From NCBI GenBank assembly GCA_037447605.1, contig CM074812.1, positions 1,125,043 to 1,189,042 of the forward strand: a stretch of 64,000 nucleotides of DNA, in the 5' to 3' direction. Positions 24,129-36,900 of the stretch are shown in pieces. A program made the translations under genes and the position numbers. The first letter of the stretch is position 1. Every line of letters starts with the position of its first letter. Source of the DNA: Zygnema circumcarinatum (lineage: Eukaryota; Streptophyta; Zygnematophyceae; Zygnematales; Zygnemataceae). Below the pieces are notes generated by a model, which had not been told where the DNA came from, ran no database searches, and worked only from the letters and a program-made list of their open reading frames with translations.

Positions 24129-27100
24129 ATGACGGATCAGGAGCGGAAGGGCGACGATCTTGTACGGCAGGCGGAGAAGAAGCTAAAGGCGTGGAGCTGG
24201 GGAGACAGCAAATACTACGACGCAGCGGAGCTTTATGAGAAGGCGGGGACCGCCTACAAGGTGGCCAAAGCATGTAAATTGCAAAACCTAAATTCTGCTC
24301 TGCTACATTTTTTTTTTTTCTTAAGCGCTTGAGATATAGAAGAGCGCGTTAAATTTGAATACAAACACCATAGTTCCTTTTAAATATCGATGATCTGGTA
24401 CGACTTGCTTCCGTATCAGCGTGCTTGCTACTGCTCATATAGGCGCCGGCTCTCCTCTCGTTCTTCCACATACATATACGAACACGCACGAACACATCCA
24501 ACAACTGCCTGTGCGTTGTTTCTGTAAATGGCCTGTTCACCTGAATCCGCCACTTCTTCCAAGGAATGAAATTATGGCATTAGGTTGACTGTTTGCTGCG
24601 TGGCAACCACAAGTTGAGTCAGATTGTGACGAGGACCTTGGTCCGATGCAGGGCAGAAAGGTGGAGACACTTTCCTGCAGCTTTCAGAACTTCACCTCAA
24701 GGTGCGTTGCATGTGCTTCAATTCGTTGGTTCGTGGGAAATAATTCGGCGGAGCCTTCTTTGGAAGTCTATTGCGAGTGATGTTCCTCACTTGTTGTATT
24801 TACTACCGTCAGACAGAGACCATCAAGTATGCACTCAACAAGGCAAAAAGAAATGTAAAGCAAATAGATTAACAAAAAAACCATGTATCTTTGTGGGGCA
24901 CTGGCTGGCTGCAGCAAAAAGATAGTCAACATGAAGCTGCCTCGTCGTTGGTAGAAGCGGCGAATTGCTATAAGAAGGCGAATCCTGCAGGTAAGGCAAT
25001 TCAGGCCTGCGGCTTTTGGGGCATATATTCACCACTTCCCATCTTTCAAATTTTACCCACTAGACGAATACGGTACATTCACGTTGATAATCTCATCCAT
25101 AACATTTCCTTTTTTCAACATCCACAGAGCAATTTTTTTTGTCAATAGTACTCTTTTCCTTCGCCTGTTGATTTCCTTTGGCTGCTCATTTTTTCCAACA
25201 CCGACAGTGTTATTCACGTCATGTTCTTCTGCTTGTGCAGAAGCGTCAAAGTGCCTACAACGAGCAGTCGACATTTTTGTTGACCTTGGTCGCCTCAATA
25301 TGGCTGCCCGGCATTGTAAGGTACAAGTACTGCCCGAGAACTAGTAACACTGGTTGAAAATGCACTTATTCATAACCTTCAGTGCCTGAAAGGACAGGCA
25401 CAAGAACTTAGAGAGCATTGATTAGATGTAAGGCTATGTTTAGCTATTACAGTAATTGTACTTAAATATCGGACCTCTGTTGCATCTGGAGATTCGATCC
25501 TCTTTCGGTAAGTCCGCTTTTGTGAATGTATCCATGAGTATTCAATAGAAGCAGCAGGGATCACTACTTTCGCTTCCCTAGAGCGTAACGGGTAAGAAGT
25601 TTTAATTAAGAAGGCTTTTTTCTAGTAAAGGATCAATTTAGGGTGTAACCTGTGTTTAAGGGCAGCGGGGGAGTTTGATGGTAAAGTCACTAAATTTTAT
25701 GTTCTCAACTGAGATTTGGAGCCAGGGTCGTCATTGATAAGAGGAATTTATTTGAGTTCCCTGGTAACTAGTTTTCTTTTCGTATTGCTTCTGTTTGTGT
25801 GCCTTCGTTAGGTTTAATGTATGTTCTTTACTTGGGCGTTGTTGCCTGCAAGTGGTGCTTGTAAAGGGCAGCGTTTTGCGTTTGCCATGCTGTCCCATTA
25901 GGTGAGATGGAAGTGAGTTTTTTTATTCATGAAACCTTTGGTGGCTGGGCCGTGTGGACAGGACATCGCTGAGACCTATGAGAAAGAGGACGACAGGGAA
26001 CAAGCAATGGAGTGGTATGAAAAGGCAGCAGACTTCTATGCAAGTGAATCGGCCCAGACAAGTGTGAATCAGATGAAGTTGAAAGTGGCTGAATTCGCTG
26101 CCATTGAAAAGCAGTGAGTCTTTTAAGACCATACAATGTCATTGCCTCACTATTAACTGTGCCAAAATATAGCCATCGGAGTAAAGTATGAAGCAGGCAA
26201 CCGTTAGTGTTGACACCTCCATGTGCTTTACGAAGTATGTTAGAGTTGGATATATGACTGTGTTGCTTGCAAGAAGCTCGTCTGTTAAATAGGAAGGGAA
26301 CTTGTGGCCTGGGCACCGGTTTTTAGGAAATTAATGAACAAATGCCAGGGCCATGCATTTGATGCAATTCTGGTGGTTACCATTTATTGGTTCTGGAATT
26401 TGTGATGATGTTGATGCAGATACTCGCGAGCGATAGAGATTTATGAGCAGGTTGCACGCGACTCTGCCAGAAACAACCTTCTGCGTTACAGTGTCAAAAC
26501 TTACCTCCTCAACGCTGGGATATGTCTGCTCTGCCTCAACGATTCAGTAGCCGTCAGCAATGCGCTTGACAAGTACTCAGTGAGTTGCAGCTCTACCTCC
26601 TTCCATGGCTAACCTGTTTCTTCAGAGCACCATGAACCTGTCGTAGACGCGTAGCTAAAGTTACTGTGACTGTGATGTTTACATGAATTCCTCATTTTAG
26701 GCGGAGGCAGAACTTATTCCATATTGGTCGTTCTCAATTTGGGATCTTGCAGGACCTTGACCCTGGTTTCCCAGAAACGAGGGAGTTCAAGCTGCTTACG
26801 GTAAAACTTCCAGCCCGCTCTGCCCATTGGTTCGAGCGCAATACCTTGCTGAGCCCTGCATTAAACCTTCTTTAGTGAATGTAGATGTACGACCTCCTTA
26901 TTCTGTCAGGCCTAGCTGGAGGATTGACTCAACGTTCAAGCCATCAGTCACTATAAAAAGCTTTTTGTCACTCCATCCGGCATGATGAACTCAACTCCCG
27001 TCCTGGCGGCGGCTCATTGCAGAACCTATCAACTGCAATTGAGGAGGGAGACGAAGACATGTTCACAGAGCATGTGAGGGAGTACGATGATTTGAGCCGA

Positions 27101-27330
27101 TTGGTAAGAGGCTAAACTCATGCATGCAGGCCATGAGCCTGATGTGTCATATGAATTGTCTTCCTACATGGCATGCATACAGGTTAACAGGGTCGTGCTT
27201 TCTCTTTGATCGACATCATTATCACTGCAGAGGCTTGTTCCTTATGTTTTCCGTGCAGGATTCGTGGAAGACAACGCTCCTATTGAGAGCCAAACAGTCC
27301 ATAGCGAATGCAGAGGAAGCCCTTGTGTGA
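24129..27330 (+). CDS. alpha-SNAP: Alpha-SNAP (soluble NSF attachment protein)
   Basis: Alpha-SNAP recruits the AAA ATPase NSF to SNARE complexes so they can be disassembled after membrane fusion; it is cytosolic and peripheral on membranes. Nine exons with consistent phases, 24129-24273, 24652-24701, 24915-24990, 25241-25320, 25962-26113, 26420-26579, 26753-26800, 27023-27103 and 27259-27330, give 287 aa (family about 289). The helical repeats are intact: AEKKLKAWSWGDSKYYDAAE, EAASSLVEAANCYKK, VDIFVDLGRLNMAARHCK, REQAMEWYEKAADFY, VNQMKLKVAEFAA, YSRAIEIYEQVARDS, LLNAGICLLC and a C-terminal DSWKTTLLLRAKQSI, the part known to stimulate NSF. The ATG is preceded by a purine-rich leader and matches the family start. 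Nothing looks broken. Confidence 0.95.
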
Positions 27331-27580
27331 GCTGAGCTGCATTCGGAAAATGAGTTAATGCCACAGGGAGCTCGCCTCGCGCGTAGCCGTGTGTACCATT
27401 CTTCTCTCAACCTCTCATGTGTCTTTTGGCCGTGCTCATATGGCCGATCATGCGGAAATGAGCACCAATTCTATTGTCAATCGGTGCCGGACATGGGCCC
27501 GAAGGATGCACATCTGTAGTCTGTTTGGCTGAACAGGAGGTGAAGCAGAGAGGCCTTAAGTTTGTATTGCCATTCAACAC

Positions 27581-27680
27581 ATAAATAAAGCTGCCTTCTG
27601 ACACCGAGCTCAGTCTTGCTGCTCACTGTGACTGAAGCTAGGTGTATGCTTGTTTCTTTAAATAAATGAAATAAAGCAAT
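27581..27680 (+). terminator. Probable polyadenylation region of alpha-SNAP
   Basis: AATAAA-type signals occur at about 27585 and again at 27660-27675 (AATAAATGAAATAAAG), 250-350 bp after the stop codon. The cleavage site is not determined. Confidence 0.5.
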
Positions 27681-28112
27681 ACGGACATCTGTTCTATGGG
27701 AGGGGGAAGCATTCCAGCTTTGGTCTATCAGATGGTCTGATCCGGCTTGTAACGCAGCTGACAAAGTCTAAAATATTTTTTCTTTCCCTTCCAGTTTTTT
27801 TACACATATAAGAAAAAAGAAAAATAATCAAAGTATAAGCCGTACCTGGTTCTCTGACTAGTCTGATTTTCCAGAGCCGGAATTAACCATTTTCACAGCT
27901 TGAATCATGAGCTGGGTCCCTAACCCTAAAAGCTCGAGCCTACCAACAGTCACGTCACATCATGTACAGTATTGAATGACCGTACCGTACGGTAACCCAA
28001 GCTCACTACTGTAGTTCAGGTCCAGTATCCGTTCTTGGGTTCAATGGTTGGTTTCCAGCCATTGCAAACAACCGGTGGTTGCCAGCCATTGGATTCAGTG
28101 GTCGGTTGCCAG

Positions 28113-28378
28113 CCCCAACCTGACCGCGCTCGCCAGGTACATGCCCGCCACGTCCTTCCGCGCACACCCGTACGAGGTTTGGTACACAGCTGCACAGGGC
28201 ACTCGGGCCAAGCGCTGTAGGATTAGGGTTGGCATCGGTTCATCTGCTCGTCGCCATACAAGGGCAGAAATCTACAAACGAGTCCGTCAAGTTCATTTGT
28301 AGATGCATGATAATACAAGTGTATGTGCATACAGATAGTAGTTCATGAAGTTGTGCTAAGCTTACAGCCCTTCTGCAT
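28113..28378. repeat. Minisatellite spacer, copy 1
   Basis: Non-satellite segment beginning CCCCAACCTGACCGCGCTCG and ending where GCATACAACTG resumes the array. One forward frame reads NLTALARYMPATSFRAHPYE with more after it, which resembles a protein-coding fragment but matches nothing I recognise. Confidence 0.8.
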
Positions 28379-30567
28379 ACAACTGTTGGTTGCCCGCCTG
28401 GATTCAGTTGTCGGTTGCCAGCCATTGGATACAACGGTTGATTGCCAGCCATTGGATTCAATGGTTGGTTTCCAGCCATTGCAAACAACCGGTGGCTGCC
28501 ATCCATTGGATTCAGTAGTAGGTTGCCAGCCATTGCATACAACTGTTGGTCGCCCGCCTGGATTCAGTTGTCGGTTGCCAGCCATTGGATACAACGGTTG
28601 ACTGCCAGCCATTGGGTTCAATGGTTGGCTTCCAGCCATTGCAAACAACCGGTGGCTGCCAGCCATTGGATTCAGTGGTCGGTTGCCAGCCATTGCATAC
28701 AACGGTTGATTGCCAACCATTGGGTTCAATGGTTGGTTTCCAGCCATTGCAAACAACCGGCGGCTGCCAGCCATTGGCTTCAGTGGTAGGTTGCCAGCTA
28801 TTGCATACAACGGTTGATTGCCAGCCATTGCATACAACGGTTGATTGCCAGCCATTGGGTTCAACGGTTGGTTGCCAGCCATTGCAAACAACCGGTGGCT
28901 GCCATCCATTGGATGGAGTGGACGGTTGCCAGCCATTAGATACAACTGTTGGTTGCCCGCCTGGATTCAGTGGTCGGTTGCCAGCCATTGCATACAACGG
29001 TTGATTTCCAGCCATTGGATTCAATAGTTGGTTTCCAGCCATTGCAAACAACGGTTGATTGCCAGCCATTGGATTGAATGGTTGGTTGCCAGCCATTGCA
29101 TACAACTGTTGGTTGCCCGCCTGGATTCAGTGGTCGGCTGCCAGCCATTCGATTCAATGGTGGGTTTCCAGCCATCGCAAACAACCGAACTGCCAGCCAT
29201 TGGATTCAGTGGTAGGTTGCCAGCCATTGCAAACAACGGTTGATTGCCAGCCATTGGATTCAATGGTTGGCTGCCAGCCATTGGATTCAATGGTTGGTTG
29301 CCAGCCATTGCAAACAACGGTTGATTGCCAGCCATTGGATTCAATGGTTGGTTGCCAGCCATTGCATACAACTGTTGGTTGCCCGCCTGGATTCAGTGGT
29401 CGGCTGCCAGCCATTCGATTCAATGGTGGGTTTCCAGCCATTGCAAACAACCGGTGGCTGCCAGCCATTGGATTCAGTGGTCGGTTGCCAGCCATTGCAT
29501 ACAACGGTCGATTGCCAGCCATTGGGTTCAACGGTTGGTTGCCAGCCATTGCAAACAACCGGTGGCTGCCATCCATTGGATGGAGTGGTCGATTGCCAGC
29601 CATTGCATACAACTGTTGGTTGCCAGCCATTCGATTCAATGGTGGGTTTCCAGCCATTGCAAACAACCGGTGGCTGCCAGCCATTGGATTCAGTGGTCGG
29701 TTGCCAGCCATTGCATACAACGGTTGAGCGCCAGCCATTGGATTCAATGGTCGGTTGCTAGCCATTGGATACAACGGTTGATTGCCAGCCATTTAATTCA
29801 ATGGTTGGTTGCCAGCCATTGCAAACAACCGGTGGCTGCCAGCCATTGGATTCAGTGGTCGGTTGCCAGCCATTGCCTACAACGGTTGATTGCCAGCCTG
29901 GATTCAGTGGTCGGTTGCCAGCCATTGGATACAACGGTTTATTACCAGCCATTGGATTCAATGGTGGGTTTCCAGCCATTGCAAACAACCAGTGGCTGCC
30001 AGCCATCGGATTCAGTGGTCGGTTGCCAGCCATTGCGTACAGCGGTTGATTGGCAGACATTGGATTCAATGGTAAGTTGCCAGCCATTGCAAACAAACGA
30101 TGGTTGCCAGCCATTGGATACAGAAGTCGGTTGCCAGCCATTGCATACAACTGTTGGTTGCCCGCCTGGATTCAGTGGTCGGTTGCCAGCCATTGGATAC
30201 AACGGTTGAGTACCAGCCATTGGATTCAATGGTGGGTTTCCAGCCATTGCAAACAACCGGTGGCTGCCAGCCATTGGATTCAGTCGTCGGTTGCCAGCCA
30301 TTGCATATAACGGTTGAGTGCCAGCCATTGGGAACAATGGTTGGTTGCCAGCCATTGCAAACAAACTATGGTTGCCAGCCATTGGATACAGAAGTCGGTT
30401 GCCAGCCATTGCATACAACGGTTGATTGCCAGCCATTGGATTCAATGGTCGGTTGCCAGCCATTGGATACAACGGTTGACTTCCAGCCATTGGGTTCAAT
30501 GGTTGGTTTACATTCATTGCAAACAACCGGTGGTTGCCAGCCATTGGATTCAGTGGTCGGTTGCCAG

Positions 30568-30837
30568 CCCCAACCTGACCGCGCTCGCCAGGTACAGGCC
30601 CGCCACGTCCTTCCGCGCACACCCGTACGAGGTTTGGTACACAGCTGCACAGGGCACTCGGGCCAAGCGCTGTAGGATTAGGGTTGGCATCGGTTCATCT
30701 GCTCGTCGCCATACAAGGGCAGAAATCTACAAACGAGTCCGTCAAGTTCATTTGTAGATGCATGATCATACAAGTGTATATGCATACAGATAGTAGTTCA
30801 TGAAGTTGTGCTCAGCTTACAGCCCTTATGCATACAA
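30568..30837. repeat. Minisatellite spacer, copy 2
   Basis: Near-identical to copy 1, with a few substitutions (for example ACAGGCCC for ACATGCCC), and again flanked on both sides by 27-bp units. Confidence 0.8.
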
Positions 30838-32937
30838 CTGTTGGTTGCCCGCCTGGATTGAGTGGTCGGTTGCCAGCCATTGGAGACAACGGTTGATTGC
30901 CAGCCATTTAATTCAATGGTTGGTTGCCAGCCATTGCAAACAACCGGTGGCTGCCATCCTTTGGATTCAGTGGTCGGTTGCCAGCCATTGCATACAACGG
31001 GTGCGTGCCAGCCATTGGAAACAACGGTTGATTGCCAGCCATTGGATTCAATGGTCGGTTGCCAGCCATTGGATACAACGGTTGACTTCCAGCCATTGGG
31101 TTCAATGGTTGGTTTCCAGCCATTTCAAACAACCGGTGGCTGCCAGCCATTGGATTCAGTGGTCGGTTGCCAGCCATTGCATACAACGGTTGATTGCCAG
31201 CCATTGGATTCAATGGTTGGTTTCCAGCCATTGCAAACAACCTGTGGCTGCCAGCCATTGGATTCAGTGGTCGGTTGCCAGCCATTGGATACAACGGTTG
31301 ATTGCCAGCCATTTAATTCAATGGTTGGTGCCAGCCATTGCGAACAACCGGTGGCTGCCATCCTTTGGATTCAGTGGTCGGTTGCCAGCCATTGCATACA
31401 ACTGTTGGTTGCCCGCCTGGATTCAGTGGTCGGTTGCCAGCCATTGGAAACAACGGTTGATTACCAGCCATTGGATTTAATGGTGGGTTCCCAGCCATTG
31501 CAAACAACCGGTGCCTGCCAGCCATTGGATTGAGTGGTCGGTTGCCAGCCATTGCGTACAACGGTTTATTGCCAGCCATTGGATTCAATGGTTGGTTACC
31601 AGCCATTGCAAACAAACGATGGTTGCCAGCCATTGGATACAGAAGTCGGTTGCCAGCCATTGCATACAACTGTTGGTTGCCCGCCTGGATTGAGTGGTCG
31701 GTTGCCAGCCATTGGATACAACGGTTGATTGCCAGCCATTGGATTCAATGGTGGGTTTCCAGCCATTGCAAATAACCGGTGGCTGCCATCCTTTGTATTC
31801 AGTGGTCGGTTGCCAGCCATTGCATACAACTGTTGGTTGCCCGCCTGGATTCAGTGGTCGGTTGCCAGCCATTGGATACAACGGTTGATTGCCAGCCATT
31901 TAATTCAATGGTTGGTTGCCAGCCATTGCAAACAACCGGTGGCTGCCATCCTTTGTATTCAGTGGTCGGTTGCCAGCCATTGCATACAACTGTTGGTTGC
32001 CCGCCTGGATTCAGTGGTCGGTTGCCAGCCATTGGATACAACGGTTGATTACCAGCCATTGGATTCAATGGTGGGTTTCCAGCCATTGCAAACAACCTGT
32101 GGCTGCCAGCCATTGGATTCAGTGGTCGGTTGCCAGCCATTGCATGCAACGGTTGATTGCCAGCCATTGCATACAACGGTGGTCAATGGTCGGTTGCGCC
32201 TGGATTCAGTGGTCGGTTGCCAGCCATTGGAAACAACGGTTGATTACCAGCCATTGGATTTAATGGTGGGTTCCCAGCCATTGCAAACAACCGGTGCCTG
32301 CCAGCCATTGGATTGAGTGGTCGGTTGCCAGCCATTGCGTACAACGGTTTATTGCCAGCCATTGGATTCAATGGTTGGTTACCAGCCATTGCAAACAAAC
32401 GATGGTTGCCAGCCATTGGATACAGAAGTCGGTTGCCAGCCATTGCATACAACTGTTGGTTGCCCGCCTGGATTGAGTGGTCGGTTGCCAGCCATTGGAT
32501 ACAACGGTTGATTGCCAGCCATTTAATTCAATGGTTGGTTGCCAGCCATTGCAAACAACCGGTGGCTGCCAGCCATTGCAAACAACCGGTGGCTGCCATC
32601 AGTGGTCGGTTGCCAGCCATTGCATACAACTGTTGGTTGCCCGCCTGGATTCAGTGGTCGGTTGCCAGCCATTGGATACAACGGTTGATTACCAGCCATT
32701 GGATTCAATGGTGGGTTTCCAGCCATTGCAAACAACCGGTGGCTGCCAGCCATTGGATACAGAAGTCGGTTGCCAGCCATTGCATACAACGGTTGATTGC
32801 CAGCCATTGGATTCAATGGTCGGTTGCCAGCCATTGGATACAACGGTTTTTTCCAGCCATTGGGTTCAATGGTTGGTTTCTAGCCATTGCAAACAACCGG
32901 TGGTTGCCAGCCATTGGATTCAGTGGTCGGTTGCCAG

Positions 32938-33101
32938 CCCCAACCTGACCGCGCTCGCCAGGTACAGGCCCGCCACGTCCTTCCGCGCACACCCGTACGA
33001 GGTTTGGTACACAGCTGCACTGGGCACTCGGGCCAAGCGCTGTAGGATTGGGGTTGGCATCGGTTCATCTGCTCGTCGCCATACAAGGGCAGAAATCTAC
33101 A
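32938..33101. repeat. Minisatellite spacer, copy 3, truncated; right end of the array
   Basis: Matches copies 1 and 2 up to CAGAAATCTAC and then diverges into unique sequence. The array therefore ends inside a spacer. Confidence 0.8.
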
Positions 33102-33956
33102 CGTCGGTTCCGTCCGTTAATTGTGACGTCACAGTTTTACAGTGCTACTGTACCGATTTCTGGAAAATAGACGTTGTATGTGCCTGGTGTCGGTGTCGGC
33201 ACGAGATTACGACCGTTGGATTGGCAAGTGCGAAATTCATCAACCGTTAGATACGCCACGTGGACAAATCGCTCCAGCAGTCTCGCTCGCGTGCCTGCCT
33301 TGACCGTACGGGTTGTTTGGCCTTGTGTTGTGGCAGAATCATACCATACAAGTGTTGTTGTTGCTTTCTTCTTGTTGTTGGTTGATCTCCTCACATCGAT
33401 TGGTCCTTCATATTGACATGAATTGGCACGCCTCTTCTACGCCTTTTTAATTGGACTCTTTTGCCCTTTTTCTTTGTTCGCGCTGTCTCATGGTACATGG
33501 CGCGATGCAAAACATCGGGATTTGCCCAACAATAGGCGCTGTGAAGGGTTCCCGATTACCGTATCGCCCGCCATTTGAGCAGCATGGCATGGCCGCATGG
33601 GGGCATGTGCCTGGGCATGCATGCATGCATGCATGCCAGGCTCGGAGCCCGCGCCCGCTGAACCCTAAAGTCGCGGCAGACAAGCGCCTCGGGACGCTGC
33701 TAGGCAGGAGGGCAGGCAGGCGGGCAGACAGACAGGGCGAGGGCGAGGGCGAGGGCTCCAGGTCTCCGTCCGCACCCTGCACCACCATGGCGGCGCTCGC
33801 GACTTCGCCTCTGGCGCTCTGTCCGTTCTAGACAACCGCTCATTCCCCCACACCTCTCTTTCTCTCTTTCTCTGTCTCTCTCGCCTCCCCTCTTTTCTCC
33901 CTCTCTCTCTCTTTCTGCTCGTCCTACCTTCTTGAAGGCTCGCTTTCTCTTCATTT
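33102..33956 (+). promoter_or_regulatory. eIF4G 5' flank
   Basis: Contains CCACGTGGAC at about 33257, a GCATGCATGCATGCATGCATGCC run at 33613-33640, an AACCCTAAA-like element at about 33661 and a CT-rich leader at 33840-33935 just before the ATG. CT-rich leaders are common in plant translation-factor genes. The transcription start is not determined. Confidence 0.5.
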
Positions 33957-36900
33957 ATGTCCCAATCAGCTAAACAAGACAGGACCGACGTGCCGCCCAA
34001 GAGGTCTGTGAAGGGAGGGAGCCAAGGCACCCCTCGGCCAGGGGGTCCCTCCGGTATTAAAGGCGGTGGCGCCGCGGGGTCGGGAGGCGGCACTCGCGGA
34101 CCTCAGAACGCTGGCCGCGGGTACATGAGATTTTTAACTTTCGCATCTTGTACTGCGCTTCTGAACTGAAGGACATTCCTTTCACGTTTTGCTTAGATAG
34201 ATCCCTTTCCGGCATGCTCGGGAGTAGTGTTTGACACATTTTTCATCCTTTTCCGAGGGCCAGAATAGCTATTTTTCCTGTTACTAGACAACCAGTCTGA
34301 AGCTGCCCTTGTTTTCGTTATAGGCGGTACCTCTTACAATCCATCACCTGCAATGATTAGGTCAAAAGTGTCTTTGTCATGATTTAGGTCTGGCCTAAGG
34401 TTCCAGAAGAGCGCCTCAGATATGTATGGAGGAGGAGTAGTGGCTTGAGTAACTCCGACTTTCTTTCAAACCGCAGTGAGTAAGGTTTGATTACTAAGAA
34501 ACGGGTACCAGCTAGTCGACTGTTACTTAATGGTCAACTTGCAGTGATTTCAAATTCAATGAAGTGTAGTCAAATATCTTTTCGGGTTGGACGTTTTCTT
34601 GTCGACCTTCTCCTCCAGCTGCCCGTTCGTACGTTGTGAAGAGGCCCCTTTTCCATGATTATTGGCTCGGCCTTAAACAATATTAACGATCTCAAGCTAC
34701 TCATTTCCATTTAATCTGCAATAGAGCCATTTGTACCACTGAAATTCTTAAATAGCAGAGAGAGAGAGAGAGAGGGAGTTCTCGAGCTTTCGCCCTGAAC
34801 GATATGGTCAACTGCTCCTCTTGTTCTTGTGTTTTTTTCTTTTTCAACAAGAGCAGGGGAAGGGAGTGCCTTAGTCCTAATTTTGGCCTCCGGGTGTGAT
34901 CAGGGGCCCTGCTAAGCGCGTACCTAGTGGATCAGCAAATGGTGGACGAAGCGGGGTTTCTCAGGATGTCGGAACTGTCAAGCCCAACGTTCAGGCGCAG
35001 CAACCAAGCGGCCCGTTGCCTGGTAACGTTTTTTCTCCGTGCTAGACAGGATGAAAAACCCGAAAGAGAAGGAGCCCCTCATCGATAAAGGTGTAACAGA
35101 TTGGCTTTTTTGAGCCCTTGAAAGAGATAAAAGTGCATTTGTTTAGTCAGGGATAAGCCAGGGGTCAGGGATCAGGCTCTGAGGGTTGATTTTTGCACGC
35201 TTATGACAGCTGGCGGCATTACGACAATCAGCTTAGACTAACTGAGGTTCACAAGGGTGTAGAGATAGAAATTGAATTATTATGAAGTTGCAGAAGCGAA
35301 ACAGGTTTTGATTGTCAGGACGATATTATATTGGCCAGTCACTTGTTCCATATAGCAGATGGGGCTTCCTTGTAGACACGAGAAGCTAGTTTTGCATAAA
35401 TCGTAGGAGCTGTCCATTCGATTAAGCATTTTTCTGGATGTATAGCGCCTCGGAGGGGTGGTTACAGAGGACTTGAATACCTGAGCAGTATTGACTGCTT
35501 CTGAAGTTTGTCCACGTACATGTCCTTTTGGATCTGATTTGAATCTCGAGGAGGATCAGAGACACAGCAGTACTGTCATGAAAAGGTCACTGTAGCCTTC
35601 CTCCATTGCTTTCGCTAATTTCTGGTTGGCGTCACTGGATTTTCACATGAAACTACACATGGGAAATCGTTAATGCCCCCAAAAGCCAAAAGTCTTTGAT
35701 GTGGGTTGCTCCTTAAGTGAAAGGTTATGGTTACGGCCTTTCCTATTTATTACTAGTCGGTAATTAGTGGAAATAATTTAACCTTACTGCTGCTTGATTA
35801 TGTTTGTTAACTTCTCATTAGGGGTATGTTATCATAAAGGTCGCCAGTTATCTACGTCATGGACTTTGAGACTTCTGTTTTCATTTTTGGAGATAGGAAA
35901 GAGTCACTTTTTGTGTGACTTGAATTAATCAGTTGTTCCAGCAAGGCATTGGCTGTCAAAGCTTTGACTGAAATCATAGCTAAATTGTCCATGTCTATGA
36001 GTTTAAACACGTGTGAACCAGGAAACCTTGGCTAGCTTGGTGGGACCTGCTCGCTGTAGACTTTGTTTTAATTTTTAGTATTCGGGTTCTACTCTTGGCA
36101 TTGTCACATTCCCTTTCTACCACAACACAATCAGGCGAACAGATTTGCCCTTTTTTCCCCTTCAAGTTAGCACAACTATGCTGGATTCTTACACTGGATA
36201 GTTCTTTGTTTTTCTTCGCTGTATTGGTCAGAGCCTGAGAAAAGCGGCCAAGGAGCTGGTCGTCATCGATGATTGTTTTTAGAATCAATATCCTTAACTG
36301 TAAAATCTCACTTGCTTTTGCCTTTGCAACTCACGATTTGCAGCCCCTCGACAAGGTGAAGAACCAGTCGGGGAAAATGGACATGTTGGACCGCCGCTTC
36401 CCGACTTAAGCGCACCAATCAATGGAGGGGGGCAGTTGGCGACTTCGAACAGCGTCCGGACTGGCCCTGTTCCAGCCCCTGTAGCCGCCCCAGCCTTTCC
36501 TGGCAGTGGGGCTACGGCAAAGCCGCCTGTGCGTTCCTTTGCTGCAGCTGCAGCAAGTGCACCTTCCAGCTCTCTACCTCCAATAGGTAGGGAGAAGTGA
36601 TGATGATGAGGAGAGCTGTTTTATAGAATCTTGTCTATTTTAGGAAATTTGAAACATTACAGGAGGCACAATAGAACGGACACATGGGCCACAAGGATCT
36701 GTGGCGTCCGGCACCTTTCAGCCCAATGATATTCATCGGACGAGCAACCTCTTGTTTTTTGAACCTCCTCGTGGAGTCGCGCATGGCTGTTTATGTCAAT
36801 GGCACAGATTAAATCATGAGCCAAACATTTTGCCGCATTTTTATGACATTGAGAGAAGTTTACCGTTGTCCTAGTTGTTATTGTTCCTTTGTCTTGTTTG

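Larger units (their letters stand above)
28020..33100. repeat. 27-bp minisatellite array, ~4.5 kb, with 108-bp higher-order repeat
   Basis: Tandem 27-bp units of the type GGTTGCCAGCCATTGGATTC plus AGTGGTC, roughly 160 by length. Successive units alternate in a four-unit (108-bp) cycle visible in the forward reading: LDSVVGCQP, LHTTVDCQP, LGSMVGFQP, LQTTGGCQP. Because 27 is a multiple of three and the unit lacks stops in several frames, open frames run through it on both strands (the reverse reads MAGNQPLNP repeats). There is no start context, splice structure or family match, so it is treated as non-coding satellite. Three interruptions carry an unrelated spacer. Confidence 0.93.

Noticed and set aside
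28048-32948. Dozens of 60-290-codon frames with VGCQPL and MAGNQPL repeats
   Set aside because: Products of a 27-bp satellite whose period is a multiple of three. They are open on both strands at once, with no family match or gene structure.
28020-33100. CRISPR-like array
   Set aside because: Units are contiguous and diverged, without unique spacers between identical repeats, and the setting is a plant nuclear genome.
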